Part shown: positions 7,629 to 16,500 of the stretch, piece after piece | How positions within the stretch are numbered: position 1 is the stretch's first letter | Layout: each line of letters starts with the position of its first letter | Assembly: GCA_964462535.1 (NCBI GenBank) | Contig: CAYWXV010000004.1 | Coordinates: 61,118-125,117, forward strand | From: CAYWXV01 sp964462535 | GTDB taxonomy: Bacteria; Bacteroidota; Ignavibacteria; OLB7 | DNA length: 64,000 nt | Direction of reading: 5' to 3' | Made by a program: the position numbers and the translations under genes | The notes under the pieces: generated by a model | The model's input: the letters and a program-made list of their open reading frames with translations, nothing else | Told to the model about the DNA's origin: nothing | The model's database searches: none

Positions 7629-9068
7629 ATGCGACAGACGTGGCTGGCGATTATTGCCGCAATACCCATCCTTGCACATTGTTCGGTCGCCCAGGAGAAC
7701 ATCCGGGTTGCCTTCCCGAATCTGCGATTCTCTTCGCCGGTCGATCTCCGTCAATCCCCTGCGGATTCAAACAGGCTGTTCGTTGTGGAGCAGGCGGGCG
7801 TCATTCGATCGTTTGATCGCACCAATCGATCGATCGCGCAGGCCCAGGTTTTCATGAACATTACGTCTCGGGTCCGATCCGGGGGTGAACTCGGGCTCCT
7901 GGGCCTTGCGTTCGATCCGGCGTACACTGACAACCACTTCTTCTACCTCTACTACACGGCCGACAATCCACTTCGGGCCGTCGTGTCACGCTTCACAACC
8001 GATTCAACCGATCCTCTGAAGGGAGATACGGCGAGCGAAGCCGTGATACTCGTGATCCCGGAACCATACGGCAACCACAACGGCGGCAGTATCGCGTTCG
8101 GACCGGATGGCTATCTCTACATCGGTGTTGGTGACGGTGGATCGGGAGGCGACCCTGGCAACCGAGCGCAGAACAAAGACTCCCTCCTGGGGAAGATCCT
8201 GCGTATCGATGTCCACCCCGCTGACAGCATCCTCCTCCCATATGCTATTCCGCCCGACAATCCCTTCGCGTCCGGCGGCGGGAGGCCGGAGATCTTCGCA
8301 TGGGGCCTCCGCAACCCGTGGCGATTCAGCTTCGATCCGGCGACCGGCAGGCTCTGGTGTGGAGATGTGGGTCAGGAACGTTGGGAAGAGATCGACATCA
8401 TAGAGAACGGGAAGAACTACGGATGGCGCGTGATGGAGGGCTTCCATTGCTACTCGCCGGCACAATGCGACAGTTCGGGACTGACAAGCCCGATCATTGA
8501 CTACCCACACGAATCGGGCGTTGGGTCGGTAACAGGAGGGGTGGTGAACCGAGCAGAGCCCGGAAGCCCCGGCGACAACGGTCCAATTCAGTACGGTGAG
8601 TATGTCTACGCCGATTTTGTCTTCGGGAGAATTTGGGGGCTGACGCTCGACTCGAGCGGTGTGGTCCGGAATCGCGTTATCGACTCCACACGCCTCAATC
8701 CTTCCGTATTCGGCACCGCAAGCGACGGGCACATCTTCTTCTGCGCCTATGACGGCAGGATCTTTGAGTTCGGCGCTTCATCGGGCATTGATGCCAACCA
8801 GGCCGACATTTCGTTAGCAGTCGTTCGACCTAATCCCGTCGAGGATCAGGCTGAGCTCACGATCCAACTCCGGGCCGCCGCAACGATCCATCTCGAGGTG
8901 ATCGACCTTGCGGGGGCATTGGTCAGGTCGTTCCCCGTTGGCCTGGTGGAAGCGGGCACGCGATCAATTCCTCTTGATCTCAGATCGCTCTCTGTCGGAC
9001 TCTACCGATGGGTATTGACAACGGACCGGGAGGAGCGAATTTCCGGTCCGTTGGCAATCGTTCGGTGA
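7629..9068 (+). CDS. Secreted PQQ-type sugar dehydrogenase-like protein with T9SS sorting domain (copy 2)
   Basis: 479 residues from ATG 7629, where a signal peptide starts (MRQTWLAIIAAIPILAHCSV, cut near VAQ); the upstream in-frame extension overlaps the previous gene and is unlikely. The GSDH propeller is clearly homologous to copy 1 over its whole length: GGELGLLGLAFDPAY, YGNHNGGSIAFGPDGYLY, GLRNPWRFSFDPATG, NYGWRVMEG. A C-terminal sorting domain follows (VVRPNPVEDQ, LEVIDLAGALV, GLYRW, GPLAIVR). The pair probably arose by tandem duplication. It ends 7 bp from the convergent outer-membrane-protein gene. Confidence 0.85.
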   Translation: MRQTWLAIIAAIPILAHCSVAQENIRVAFPNLRFSSPVDLRQSPADSNRLFVVEQAGVIRSFDRTNRSIAQAQVFMNITSRVRSGGELGLLGLAFDPAYTDNHFFYLYYTADNPLRAVVSRFTTDSTDPLKGDTASEAVILVIPEPYGNHNGGSIAFGPDGYLYIGVGDGGSGGDPGNRAQNKDSLLGKILRIDVHPADSILLPYAIPPDNPFASGGGRPEIFAWGLRNPWRFSFDPATGRLWCGDVGQERWEEIDIIENGKNYGWRVMEGFHCYSPAQCDSSGLTSPIIDYPHESGVGSVTGGVVNRAEPGSPGDNGPIQYGEYVYADFVFGRIWGLTLDSSGVVRNRVIDSTRLNPSVFGTASDGHIFFCAYDGRIFEFGASSGIDANQADISLAVVRPNPVEDQAELTIQLRAAATIHLEVIDLAGALVRSFPVGLVEAGTRSIPLDLRSLSVGLYRWVLTTDREERISGPLAIVR

Positions 9069-9075
9069 GTGCGCG

Positions 9076-9651
9076 CTACCAGAGGAGCCCAACGCTTAAT
9101 CCATAGCCATTGAAGTTTTGCGATCCGATGCGGCGAAGCGTGACGTTTGCGCCGACAACCACGTTGCCGACATCTGCACGAAAGCCATACCCTACCCCGA
9201 GGACCATCCCGAGCCCTACGTCTGTCTTCGTCTCCTCCCCATTGCTGCCGGTGACGCGGTGACCAGCCAGACCGACGTCGCCACGGAGCATGAACCCCAC
9301 GCCAACGGTATCGGTCACAAAATGCATGACGCTTCCCGAGGTCGTGAACGTGGTTAGATCGAACGACGCTTTCGCAACTTCATCGCCATCAAACGCACCG
9401 TTACTCACAATGCCGACGATTGTGTGATGGTTGTCCAGGGGCCAGTAGAATCCAAGTACTTCGGCAGAGACGTTCGACCCGAACCGTTGCTCCATTACCA
9501 CGTTTCCCTCCCCGTCCGCCCGGACTTCGCTGGAAAAACTCTCTCGGCTTACGCCTGCTCCCCAATAGTAGTATAGCGAGCGACCGGTCTGACCGAAGAG
9601 GGATGTGCTGGCAAGAAGAATGGCAACTACGATTGATGCGATGGTTTTCAT
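9076..9651 (-). CDS. Small outer-membrane beta-barrel-like protein
   Basis: 191 residues with a signal peptide (MKTIASIVVAILLASTSLFGQ) and alternating hydrophobic segments with many Gly and aromatic residues (for example VGVGFMLRGDVGLAGH, LGMVLGVGYGFRAD, YGLSVGLLW). It ends in Trp, as expected for a barrel recognised by the BAM complex. No named family was recognised. Its promoter region shares a 19-bp element and spacing with that of the TPR-LuxR regulator, so the regulator may control it. Confidence 0.75.
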   Translation of the reverse strand: MKTIASIVVAILLASTSLFGQTGRSLYYYWGAGVSRESFSSEVRADGEGNVVMEQRFGSNVSAEVLGFYWPLDNHHTIVGIVSNGAFDGDEVAKASFDLTTFTTSGSVMHFVTDTVGVGFMLRGDVGLAGHRVTGSNGEETKTDVGLGMVLGVGYGFRADVGNVVVGANVTLRRIGSQNFNGYGLSVGLLW

Positions 9652-9712
9652 GATTGTCTGCTCTGTGAGATGATGCGTTGGTTCGTCGTTACTGTCGTTT
9701 GTTTGACGAATA

Positions 9713-9762
9713 CAACGTAGCCTCGCATCAGGGCGACATCGCTACCACTTCTCTACTACCCG
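9713..9762 (-). promoter_or_regulatory. Predicted promoter with regulator-type site (copy A)
   Basis: On the minus strand, CGGGTAGTAGAGAAGTGGT (9762-9744) is followed, with 23 nt between, by CTACGTTG (9720-9713), a TAnnTTG form of the -7 element. The inferred start site is about 55 nt before the outer-membrane-protein ATG at 9651. The same layout is found at 11856-11807: 16 of 19 bases match in the upstream box, 7 of 8 in the -7 box, and the spacing is identical. Confidence 0.6.
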
Positions 9763-9838
9763 CGCAGTTGCGTTTGGAAAGCGAGGCCTGGCATCCTGGG
9801 TGGACATGGGGAACGGAACCACCAATGGCCTCGATCTC

Positions 9839-11545
9839 TCAGCCTTCCTCCAACGGCCCATCCGACTGCGCCGTCGCAACGGCCGCCAGGACCATCGGCA
9901 GATTCGCCTGCCGGTCTAGGCGGAGCTTCTGACGAATGCTCAGTCGGTGCTTCTCAACGGCCCTTGTTGTAACGCAAAGAAGAGCGGCGATCTCCTTTGT
10001 GTTCATCTGCATCCGGAGGAGTGACGCCACACGAACTTCAGCGGGAGACAGGTCAGATGCCACATGGGTGAGTGCTTCTATGAACCCAGGGTGGACCTGT
10101 GCGAACCGCCGCTCGAATTCGCCCCACTCGTCCTCTCCCCCCAGCGCCTCCTGCACGAGTGGGAGCAAATCTTTAATGCTCTTTCGGATGGCCCCTTGCG
10201 AAGACTCGGCGGTTCTGACGATCCCAGTTCTAAGTCGCTCCAGCACCTCGTTCTTGCGAGCCAGACCCATCGCCATTGATGTCAGTTCCCTGCGCCTGAT
10301 CTCCGCCTCCTGATGGAGGCGTTGGTTCTCCCGTCGGAGAGTCTCGCGTTCACGTGTGGTGGTTTCGATCTGATGCTGGAGTCGAATCTCCTGAACCGCC
10401 TGCCGCTGCTCACTCCCAAGCAACTCCTCGCGCAACTCGGTTCCCTTCCGAAAGTGCTCAAAAGCGGTTCGGATGTCTCCACGAATGTCATGGAGGCGGG
10501 AAAGGGCGATATGGAATTCGGACTCGCGCGACCGGGCACCGGTCGACCTCGAAGTGACGAGGCCAGACTCAAGGAATATGACTGCATCGTCGTATTCACC
10601 AACATCTGTAGTGAGCCGACCAAGCCACAGGAGGAACGTCATTTCGTTGGCAACGTCGTGCACCGCACGGGCATTGAGGAGAGCGTCCGTCAAATAGGCG
10701 CGCGCCTGCCCAATGTCCCCCTGCCGCCGCAGGGTCTCGCCAAGCTCCCCGAGTATTGTGGCAACGGCGGCCTGATTCCCGACCGAGCGGGCGACGTTCA
10801 ATCCGTCGTTGAACATATCCGTCGCCTCATTCAGGTTCCCCTGCTCGCGGAGGAGTATGCCGAGGTCCGCAAGGACGCGCTGCACCACGTCGAGGTGTTC
10901 GCTCCTCCGCGCCTCGGCCAGTCCCTGAAGCCAGTATGATCGCGCCTCGTCTGGATGTCCTGCGTCGTAATAGGAACACCCGATATTGACCAACAGAGCC
11001 CCTCGGAGCCAGTCGTCCCCCAGTTCTTCGACGATCCGAAGAGCATCGATCTCCCCTTCGATCGAGCGGGCGAACTCCCCGATAGATGCCCATACACGGG
11101 CACGACTCATCAGACAATTCGCCTCCAGCGACCGAGCGCCTAGTTCACGGGCGATGAGGCACCCTTCATCGAAAGACTCGATCGCTTCGGCAAGTCTTCC
11201 CAATCGGTATAGCGTGATGCCGATGTTGAGGTGGAGACCCGCCTCCCCCTCCCGATCCCGGAGAGCCACATATGTCCGAAGGGAGCGACGTTCGAGCTCC
11301 AGGGCAGCGGCAAAGTCGCCTCCCCCTTCGGTCAAACCGCCAACGATGCGGAGTGCGAGCGCGCGGAGTCGTCGGTCGCTCAGTTTCTCCGCCAGTTCCG
11401 GAAGTTCCTGGGCGATGCCAAGAGCCTCCCCGTATTCCCCCCGGTCGCCAAGGAGTCGGCAGAGTTCGCAGATCGCGTCGAAGCGCTCACGCGGATCGCT
11501 GGTGATTCGGAGTTCATCACGGAGGTACGAGGCCTGGTCGGACAT
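9839..11545 (-). CDS. TPR-repeat regulator with C-terminal LuxR-type HTH
   Basis: 568 residues, cytosolic (no membrane segment). Residues about 1-370 hold TPR-type helical repeats (such as AGLHLNIGITLYRLGRLAEA and ATILGELGETLRRQGD). Residues 375-440 form a coiled coil (RERETLRRENQRLHQEAEIR), and residues about 500-550 are a LuxR/GerE helix-turn-helix (LSPAEVRVASLLRMQMNTKE, then TRAVEKHRLSIRQKL). This is the usual Bacteroidota TPR-LuxR architecture without the periplasmic sensor. The ATG at 11545 gives a full protein, but the likely promoter lies near 11.8 kb, leaving a leader of about 255 nt that contains another frame (11763). It may regulate the downstream outer-membrane-protein gene and itself through the shared promoter element. 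Confidence 0.85.
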   Translation of the reverse strand: MSDQASYLRDELRITSDPRERFDAICELCRLLGDRGEYGEALGIAQELPELAEKLSDRRLRALALRIVGGLTEGGGDFAAALELERRSLRTYVALRDREGEAGLHLNIGITLYRLGRLAEAIESFDEGCLIARELGARSLEANCLMSRARVWASIGEFARSIEGEIDALRIVEELGDDWLRGALLVNIGCSYYDAGHPDEARSYWLQGLAEARRSEHLDVVQRVLADLGILLREQGNLNEATDMFNDGLNVARSVGNQAAVATILGELGETLRRQGDIGQARAYLTDALLNARAVHDVANEMTFLLWLGRLTTDVGEYDDAVIFLESGLVTSRSTGARSRESEFHIALSRLHDIRGDIRTAFEHFRKGTELREELLGSEQRQAVQEIRLQHQIETTTRERETLRRENQRLHQEAEIRRRELTSMAMGLARKNEVLERLRTGIVRTAESSQGAIRKSIKDLLPLVQEALGGEDEWGEFERRFAQVHPGFIEALTHVASDLSPAEVRVASLLRMQMNTKEIAALLCVTTRAVEKHRLSIRQKLRLDRQANLPMVLAAVATAQSDGPLEEG

Positions 11546-11763
11546 ATTCCGGAGATCGTTACTGAGACGACATCGCGATGTCGCTCCATTCGTCGGTTCT
11601 GTTCCATCCCGTACAGCCGCGCCTCCTGCTCAACATGGATCCGTCGGCCGATTGGTGGAGGGACGCTGCGTGCCGATCCCCCCGACGACGCGCAAGCGAC
11701 AACTCCGAAAAGCGGGACAATGACGTTGCCGAGAAGGGCGAGAAAGGAAAGAAGGCGTCGCAT
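11380..11763 (-). other. Signal-peptide-like open frame overlapping the start of the TPR-LuxR gene
   Basis: From ATG 11763 a frame begins MRRLLSFLALLGNVIVPLFG, then VVACASSGGS, a good membrane anchor or lipobox, and continues to a stop at 11380 inside the regulator gene in another frame. Beyond about residue 75 its composition no longer looks coding. The ATG lies about 37 nt after the start site implied by the promoter at 11856-11807. Either a short membrane peptide precedes the regulator, or the regulator once began here and a frameshift separates the two parts. Neither is proven. Confidence 0.3.
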
Positions 11764-11806
11764 GATATGTGTTCTCCGTTACCTGGTGTCTTCTGATTTA
11801 CGGAGT

Positions 11807-11856
11807 CAACATAGTGGCGACGCTTCGCTGGCGTTGTACTACTAATCTACTACCCG
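11807..11856 (-). promoter_or_regulatory. Predicted promoter with regulator-type site (copy B)
   Basis: On the minus strand, CGGGTAGTAGATTAGTAGT (11856-11838) is followed, with 23 nt between, by CTATGTTG (11814-11807), a TAnnTTG-type -7 element. The layout is that of the promoter at 9762-9713. It lies upstream of the TPR-LuxR gene and would give a start site near 11800, 37 nt before the ATG at 11763. Confidence 0.6.
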
Positions 11857-12507
11857 GTCGGACGATGCATTACCGACCGCGGAAGACGTTGCTCGGCGAG
11901 CCTCGAGCACCGCAGGCATTGCCGGAAGCCACCAGCGGGACACATGGGCGCTCCGATCGAGCAACGTGGATTCGCTACACGAGCGGGTGGCCGGATTGAC
12001 CGACGTGCACGGTCGCACTCTGCCGTGGGTTGGGGGGTGCGGCGAAACGCGGCTGATTCACAAACCACCCCCACACCTGCAAAAAAACTCAAGTCACTTG
12101 ATTTCGACAAAATTTGTGGCGTTTTGAGCGCATTCTCCCACGCCGCCACAGTATGTCTGAGCACGTTTTCGAGACTATGGGGAGTTACGTTTGCGCCATC
12201 CTGTTTCACATCCACCCGAAAGAGAGCAGCTCACACGGACGCAGCCGTGGAGCGGAGAGGTGTTCCGGGAGGCCGCATTTGACATACCACGACGAAGGGG
12301 AGACCGCCCTGCCCGGCGCCACACATCCGCTGCAGTCGCTTGGTCGATACGGGAGAAGTCGGGATTCGACGCCATCATATCCAGGGGGGGATTCCGGTGG
12401 TCGTGGGAACCCGACATTTCCCACCCTTTCCGGGAAGGCTCGTTTTCAGGGTCGTTTTTTTGTCAAGCAGGGTGGCTCTGACTGCGTGAATCCCCGGTTT
12501 TTGATAG
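11857..12507. other. Gene-free stretch
   Basis: About 650 bp without a convincing gene. Open frames here have Arg/Ser/Pro-rich, non-coding composition on both strands. An AT-rich patch at about 12080-12125 contains the small inverted repeat CAAGTCACTTG and could carry a promoter for the plus-strand gene at 12568. I see no RNA gene or mobile element. Confidence 0.5.
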
Positions 12508-12554
12508 CCGAACGCCGACATCGTGATAAATCCACGCACGATGTCGGCGTTCGG
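12508..12554 (+). promoter_or_regulatory. Perfect 18-bp stem-loop just upstream of the gene at 12568
   Basis: Arms 12508-12525 and 12537-12554 are perfect reverse complements (18 bp), with an 11-nt loop. On the plus strand it is followed by TATTTT and, 13 nt after the stem, by the ATG of the next gene. No plus-strand gene lies upstream that would need a terminator, so it may act as a leader attenuator, an RNA-stability element or a protein-binding palindrome. Confidence 0.7.
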
Positions 12555-12567
12555 TATTTTCGCCCCC

Positions 12568-13521
12568 ATGTCACGTTATCCCAAGATCGACCTCGCCGGG
12601 CTCCGCCTGATTTCCATAGCGACTCGTCATAGCAAAGTCTCGCAGCACGAGTGGGCCCGCCCCCTCTCGGGGGATTCCTCGCTCGCCGACTTTGTCAACT
12701 CACTACCCGACATCCTCGCCGCCCGCGACCTACGCCGGTTCGTGGAACGAATGTTGAAAGCGCGCAGTCGCAACAGACCGATCGTACTCATGATGGGTGC
12801 CCACGTGATCAAGGTCGGACTGGCACCATTGATTTGTGATTTGCTGGAGGACGGATATGTCACGGCGGTCGCGATGAACTCGGCAGCAGCCATCCATGAC
12901 GTCGAGTCGACTCTCTTTGGGGAGACATCAGAAGACGTGGCGGCAGCAATCACCGACGGAAGCTTCGGGATGTCGCGGGAAACCGGCGAGTTCATCAACG
13001 GCGCACTTCGCTCGGCATACGACTCAGACGACCCCGACATCGGCTACGGTGAGGCCGTCGGGAACGCAATCCATGCAGCGGACACGGGGCGAACGACGAT
13101 TATCGGAACCTGTCTCAGCCTCGGTCTCCCAATCTCGATACACGCGGCGATCGGAACAGACATCATCCACCAGCAACCGAGCATGAGTGGTGAAGCAACG
13201 GGTGAACTATCGTTCCGCGACTTCCGGCTTCTCTGTCAAACGCTTACGGATCTTGGTGATGGTGGAGTCGTGCTCAACATCGGGTCGGCCGTCATCCTGC
13301 CTGAGGTATTCCTGAAGGCGCTGACGGTGGTGAGAAACCTGGGTGCGCCAGCATTCAACTTCGTGACGGCGAACTTCGATATGATTCAGCACTACCGCCC
13401 ACGAGTCAACGTCGTTCAGCGCCCAACACAGGACGGAGGCGAGGGGTTCACATTTACCGGGCATCACGAAATCATGATTCCATTGCTGGCGGCGATGTTA
13501 AAGGTGGGGAGCAGGGAGTGA
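12568..13521 (+). CDS. Conserved protein of unknown function (possible Rossmann/deoxyhypusine-synthase-like fold)
   Basis: 317 residues from ATG 12568. The ORF can extend upstream to 12523, but that would place coding sequence in the 18-bp hairpin. The protein has striking motif-like runs: VLMMGAHVIKVGLAPLICDL, AMNSAAAIHDVE, ITDGSFGMSRETGEF, IGTDIIHQQPS, LNIGSAVILPEVFLKAL and FNFVTANFDMIQHYRPRVNV. These suggest an alpha/beta nucleotide-binding enzyme. I recall similar uncharacterised proteins in other bacteria but cannot name the family with confidence; a deoxyhypusine-synthase-like relation is only a guess. It has no signal peptide and ends 12 bp from the convergent AAA-TPR regulator. Confidence 0.75.
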   Translation: MSRYPKIDLAGLRLISIATRHSKVSQHEWARPLSGDSSLADFVNSLPDILAARDLRRFVERMLKARSRNRPIVLMMGAHVIKVGLAPLICDLLEDGYVTAVAMNSAAAIHDVESTLFGETSEDVAAAITDGSFGMSRETGEFINGALRSAYDSDDPDIGYGEAVGNAIHAADTGRTTIIGTCLSLGLPISIHAAIGTDIIHQQPSMSGEATGELSFRDFRLLCQTLTDLGDGGVVLNIGSAVILPEVFLKALTVVRNLGAPAFNFVTANFDMIQHYRPRVNVVQRPTQDGGEGFTFTGHHEIMIPLLAAMLKVGSRE

Positions 13522-13533
13522 AGGCCGGAGCGT

Positions 13534-16500
13534 TCAACTCCGAATCGTCTGGAGAAGGCGTGTGGTCTCCGGCTCCAGGTCAACGCCATACTCCCGACGA
13601 ATCAGCTTCCGGCATTTCTCATACTGCTTCAACGCGGCCGAGCGGTTGCCACTCTCGGCGTAGAGCCGGATTAGAAGCCGGTGGGCCTCCTCGTCGTACG
13701 GATCGCGGAGCAATTGCGTCGACGCCGCGTCGATGCCCAATGGGTACTGCCCGGCGCGTACCGCGATCGTAGCGACCGCGAGAGCCGCCCGCCTGACCAA
13801 CTCGCGAAGCGCGTCACGTGCGGGGTCGATCCATTCGTGGTAGCAGTCCACGGCAAACTCGCCTCGACGCGCAAGAAAGAGCGCACGGCGGTAAAGATCC
13901 AGCGCCGCCCCTCGTTCACCCCCCTTCTCCAAACGTTCAGCCTGCAAGACGCTCGATCGAATTTCAAGCGCGTCGACCCAAATCGATCCGTTCCTGTCGG
14001 GGTCGGTGTTGAGTTCCATACTTCCGGAACCAATGTTGAGAATCGCATCGGGTGAGCCGCACGCTGCTCGGGCCGCGCTTGCGGCGTTGTACAGGTTCTT
14101 CTTGGATTGTTCCGGGTTCCTCGATCTCGGTGAAAGTTGGAGTGCAAGTTCTTCTCGCGAGGGGTAGCGATCCAGCAATCGAGCCGCAACGAGCGCGACG
14201 ATGAGGGTCCGCGCTGTTTCCCGTCCAAACGCCGTATCGGTCAGTTCCAGATATGAGTGCGGACGCATGAGGCGCATGGGTCCCATGACGGACAGTCGGG
14301 CGCGGTCGATCGGACCGCTCTCCTCGCTGGTACTGTTTCTCAACACGACGCGTGCTGTGGACTGCGCACTGGCCCCCATCCTGTCAAACTGCGCGGCGAC
14401 GTCACGACCAACGATGCCATCCAAACCCCGGGCCTCAAGTCCGAACAGCCGTGTGAGTAATTCGATCCGCGATGTCATCCCCCGCTCCGCCATCGTACTG
14501 AACAGGTCCCGCGCCCTGGCAATAGCCTCCTCTACGATTGTGTGCGCCCGATTCTCGTCGACGTGCGCTCGACGAAGGAGTATTGTGACGCGACCAGCCT
14601 GAAACTCGATGTCGTTGCGGAAGCTGTAGAGCATCCGACACGCACTGTCCGCCTCATCCAGCGCTTTGAGCGCTTCTTCGTACCTGCCAGCCGCAGCGTG
14701 GAGTTCCGCATGTAGCATTTCGATAAGAAACCTGGGAGGGGGTGCCGCCCCCGCTGCCTCCGTTGTATAGAGGGTGAGAAACTCCGTCTCGTTTGCGTCG
14801 CCACCACCCCTTCCTGCAACATCAGCAAAGCTCTTGTCCGTCCAGGCCAGGGAGGTTCGGAGATCCGTGGGTAGGGATTTTCGCCAGCGCAACCAGGCGC
14901 GGTAGAACCGATGGACCATCAGCACTTCCGGTCCATCGGGCGTGTTGCCGTCTTGCTCCACCTCCGCGATAATCGACTCGACTGTCTCAAGCGCCTCGTT
15001 GTACCTGGCGCCATACACGAGAGAGGCGATCAGGTAGATCTGGATCGCCTGGTAATTGAAGAGTATCTCGTACGAGATTGATGCACCGGCATTGCGAAGA
15101 CGTTGGATCTCCCGGCGTGCGCGTCGCCCACTTTCGGCCGCAGAGTCTGGATCACCGTCGTTCAGTGCAAAGAGAGAGATAACGTATGAGTAGGCTATGA
15201 AGTCGCGCGGTTCCAGCGGCGCCTCACCTCTGTTCCACGCGCTCAGCAAATCGCGGGCAACGAACAGATCGCCGTAGTTCAGTGCCGCGCGAATTGCGGT
15301 CGAGGTCATCCAGACGGGGGGGCGGCCGTTTGCGTCCTGCATCGCCCGCAGGAGCTGCCCACAGTAGCGACGGAGCTGCTCGCCGTCCCTGATGCGCGAT
15401 AGGCGGAGGATCAGATCGCTGAGGATAGTGTACTTCTCCGCCCCGTGGCCCAACTGATCTGCTATCCGGTACGCCCGGGCCGCATATTCGATACCCTCGC
15501 GCGCATGGACTACCGTCGTCGTGTTCAATCGGTTCTTCACCAGAATGAACTCGGCATCCAGCCGTTGCCGCGCCTCCGGAATCAGGCTCAGGCAACCCTC
15601 CCCCTCTGCCAGGAGGTCCGCGACGTCGCTCGCGCGATCGACGTAGAACCGGGTCAGAGCGTAGCGGGCGCAAGCGATAGATCGGAGATGCGCGCATGAC
15701 TCGTCGTCCCGCGTCATCTCGTACGCCTGACGCGCATATTCCAACGCCGACGCAAATCGAGCAAACGTCGTTTCCACCTCGACGAACTGCAGAATGAGAA
15801 AGGCAAGCTCAGATGGATGGAGTGAATGGCGATGAGCCAAGAGGGTTCTGAAGACCTTGTCCTGGTAGTCGGAATCGCTCTCGTGACTCTGGACCCCGGA
15901 GAAAGAAATCAGCCCGAGAAGGAGATTCGATCGGCGGTCGAGTTCCGTGGGAAGAAGTCGGACAAGTCGATCTACCAGATCGAGGTCGTAGCTCCATCCG
16001 GCCACTTCCTCGGGTACCATTTCTGATTCGACGACGATCGTGGCTATCTCGTCAAGCACCCCGTCGTGCCGCGTGGATCTCTCCGCCTCGGCCAGCCCCG
16101 GATCGGCGAAGGCGACCTGCGATGGGTCCGATAGAAACGGTCGAAGGATCCCTCCGCTCTCCAGGCTGTCCAATGCCCGCTGCGCATCGGTATCCGCGGA
16201 TGTCTCGCCTCTCGCGAGGATCGCGTCCACCCAATTGATCAGATCACTTCTCGACGCCGCGCCGCCACGACAATTCAGGAGAGTCAGTATCAACCGTTCG
16301 ACGCCGTTGAGAGCGGCAATCTTCTCCGATGAGGTCTGTTCGCCACGAAGGAGGCCGATGTTGTAGGTGTCGGCCACGTCCCATTCGCCCTCCCCACTAC
16401 GCACGAGAACCCTATCGTCCACGAGCCCATGCAGAAGATCGAGTGCGCGCCGGGGGAGGCCCTGACTCACGGCCGCGATGTCGTTGCCCAGAACGCTGCT

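Noticed and set aside
12114..12632. Plus-strand open frame of 172 codons before the unknown enzyme gene
   Set aside because: Arg/His/Gly/Pro-rich composition, crosses the 18-bp hairpin and overlaps the real gene in another frame.
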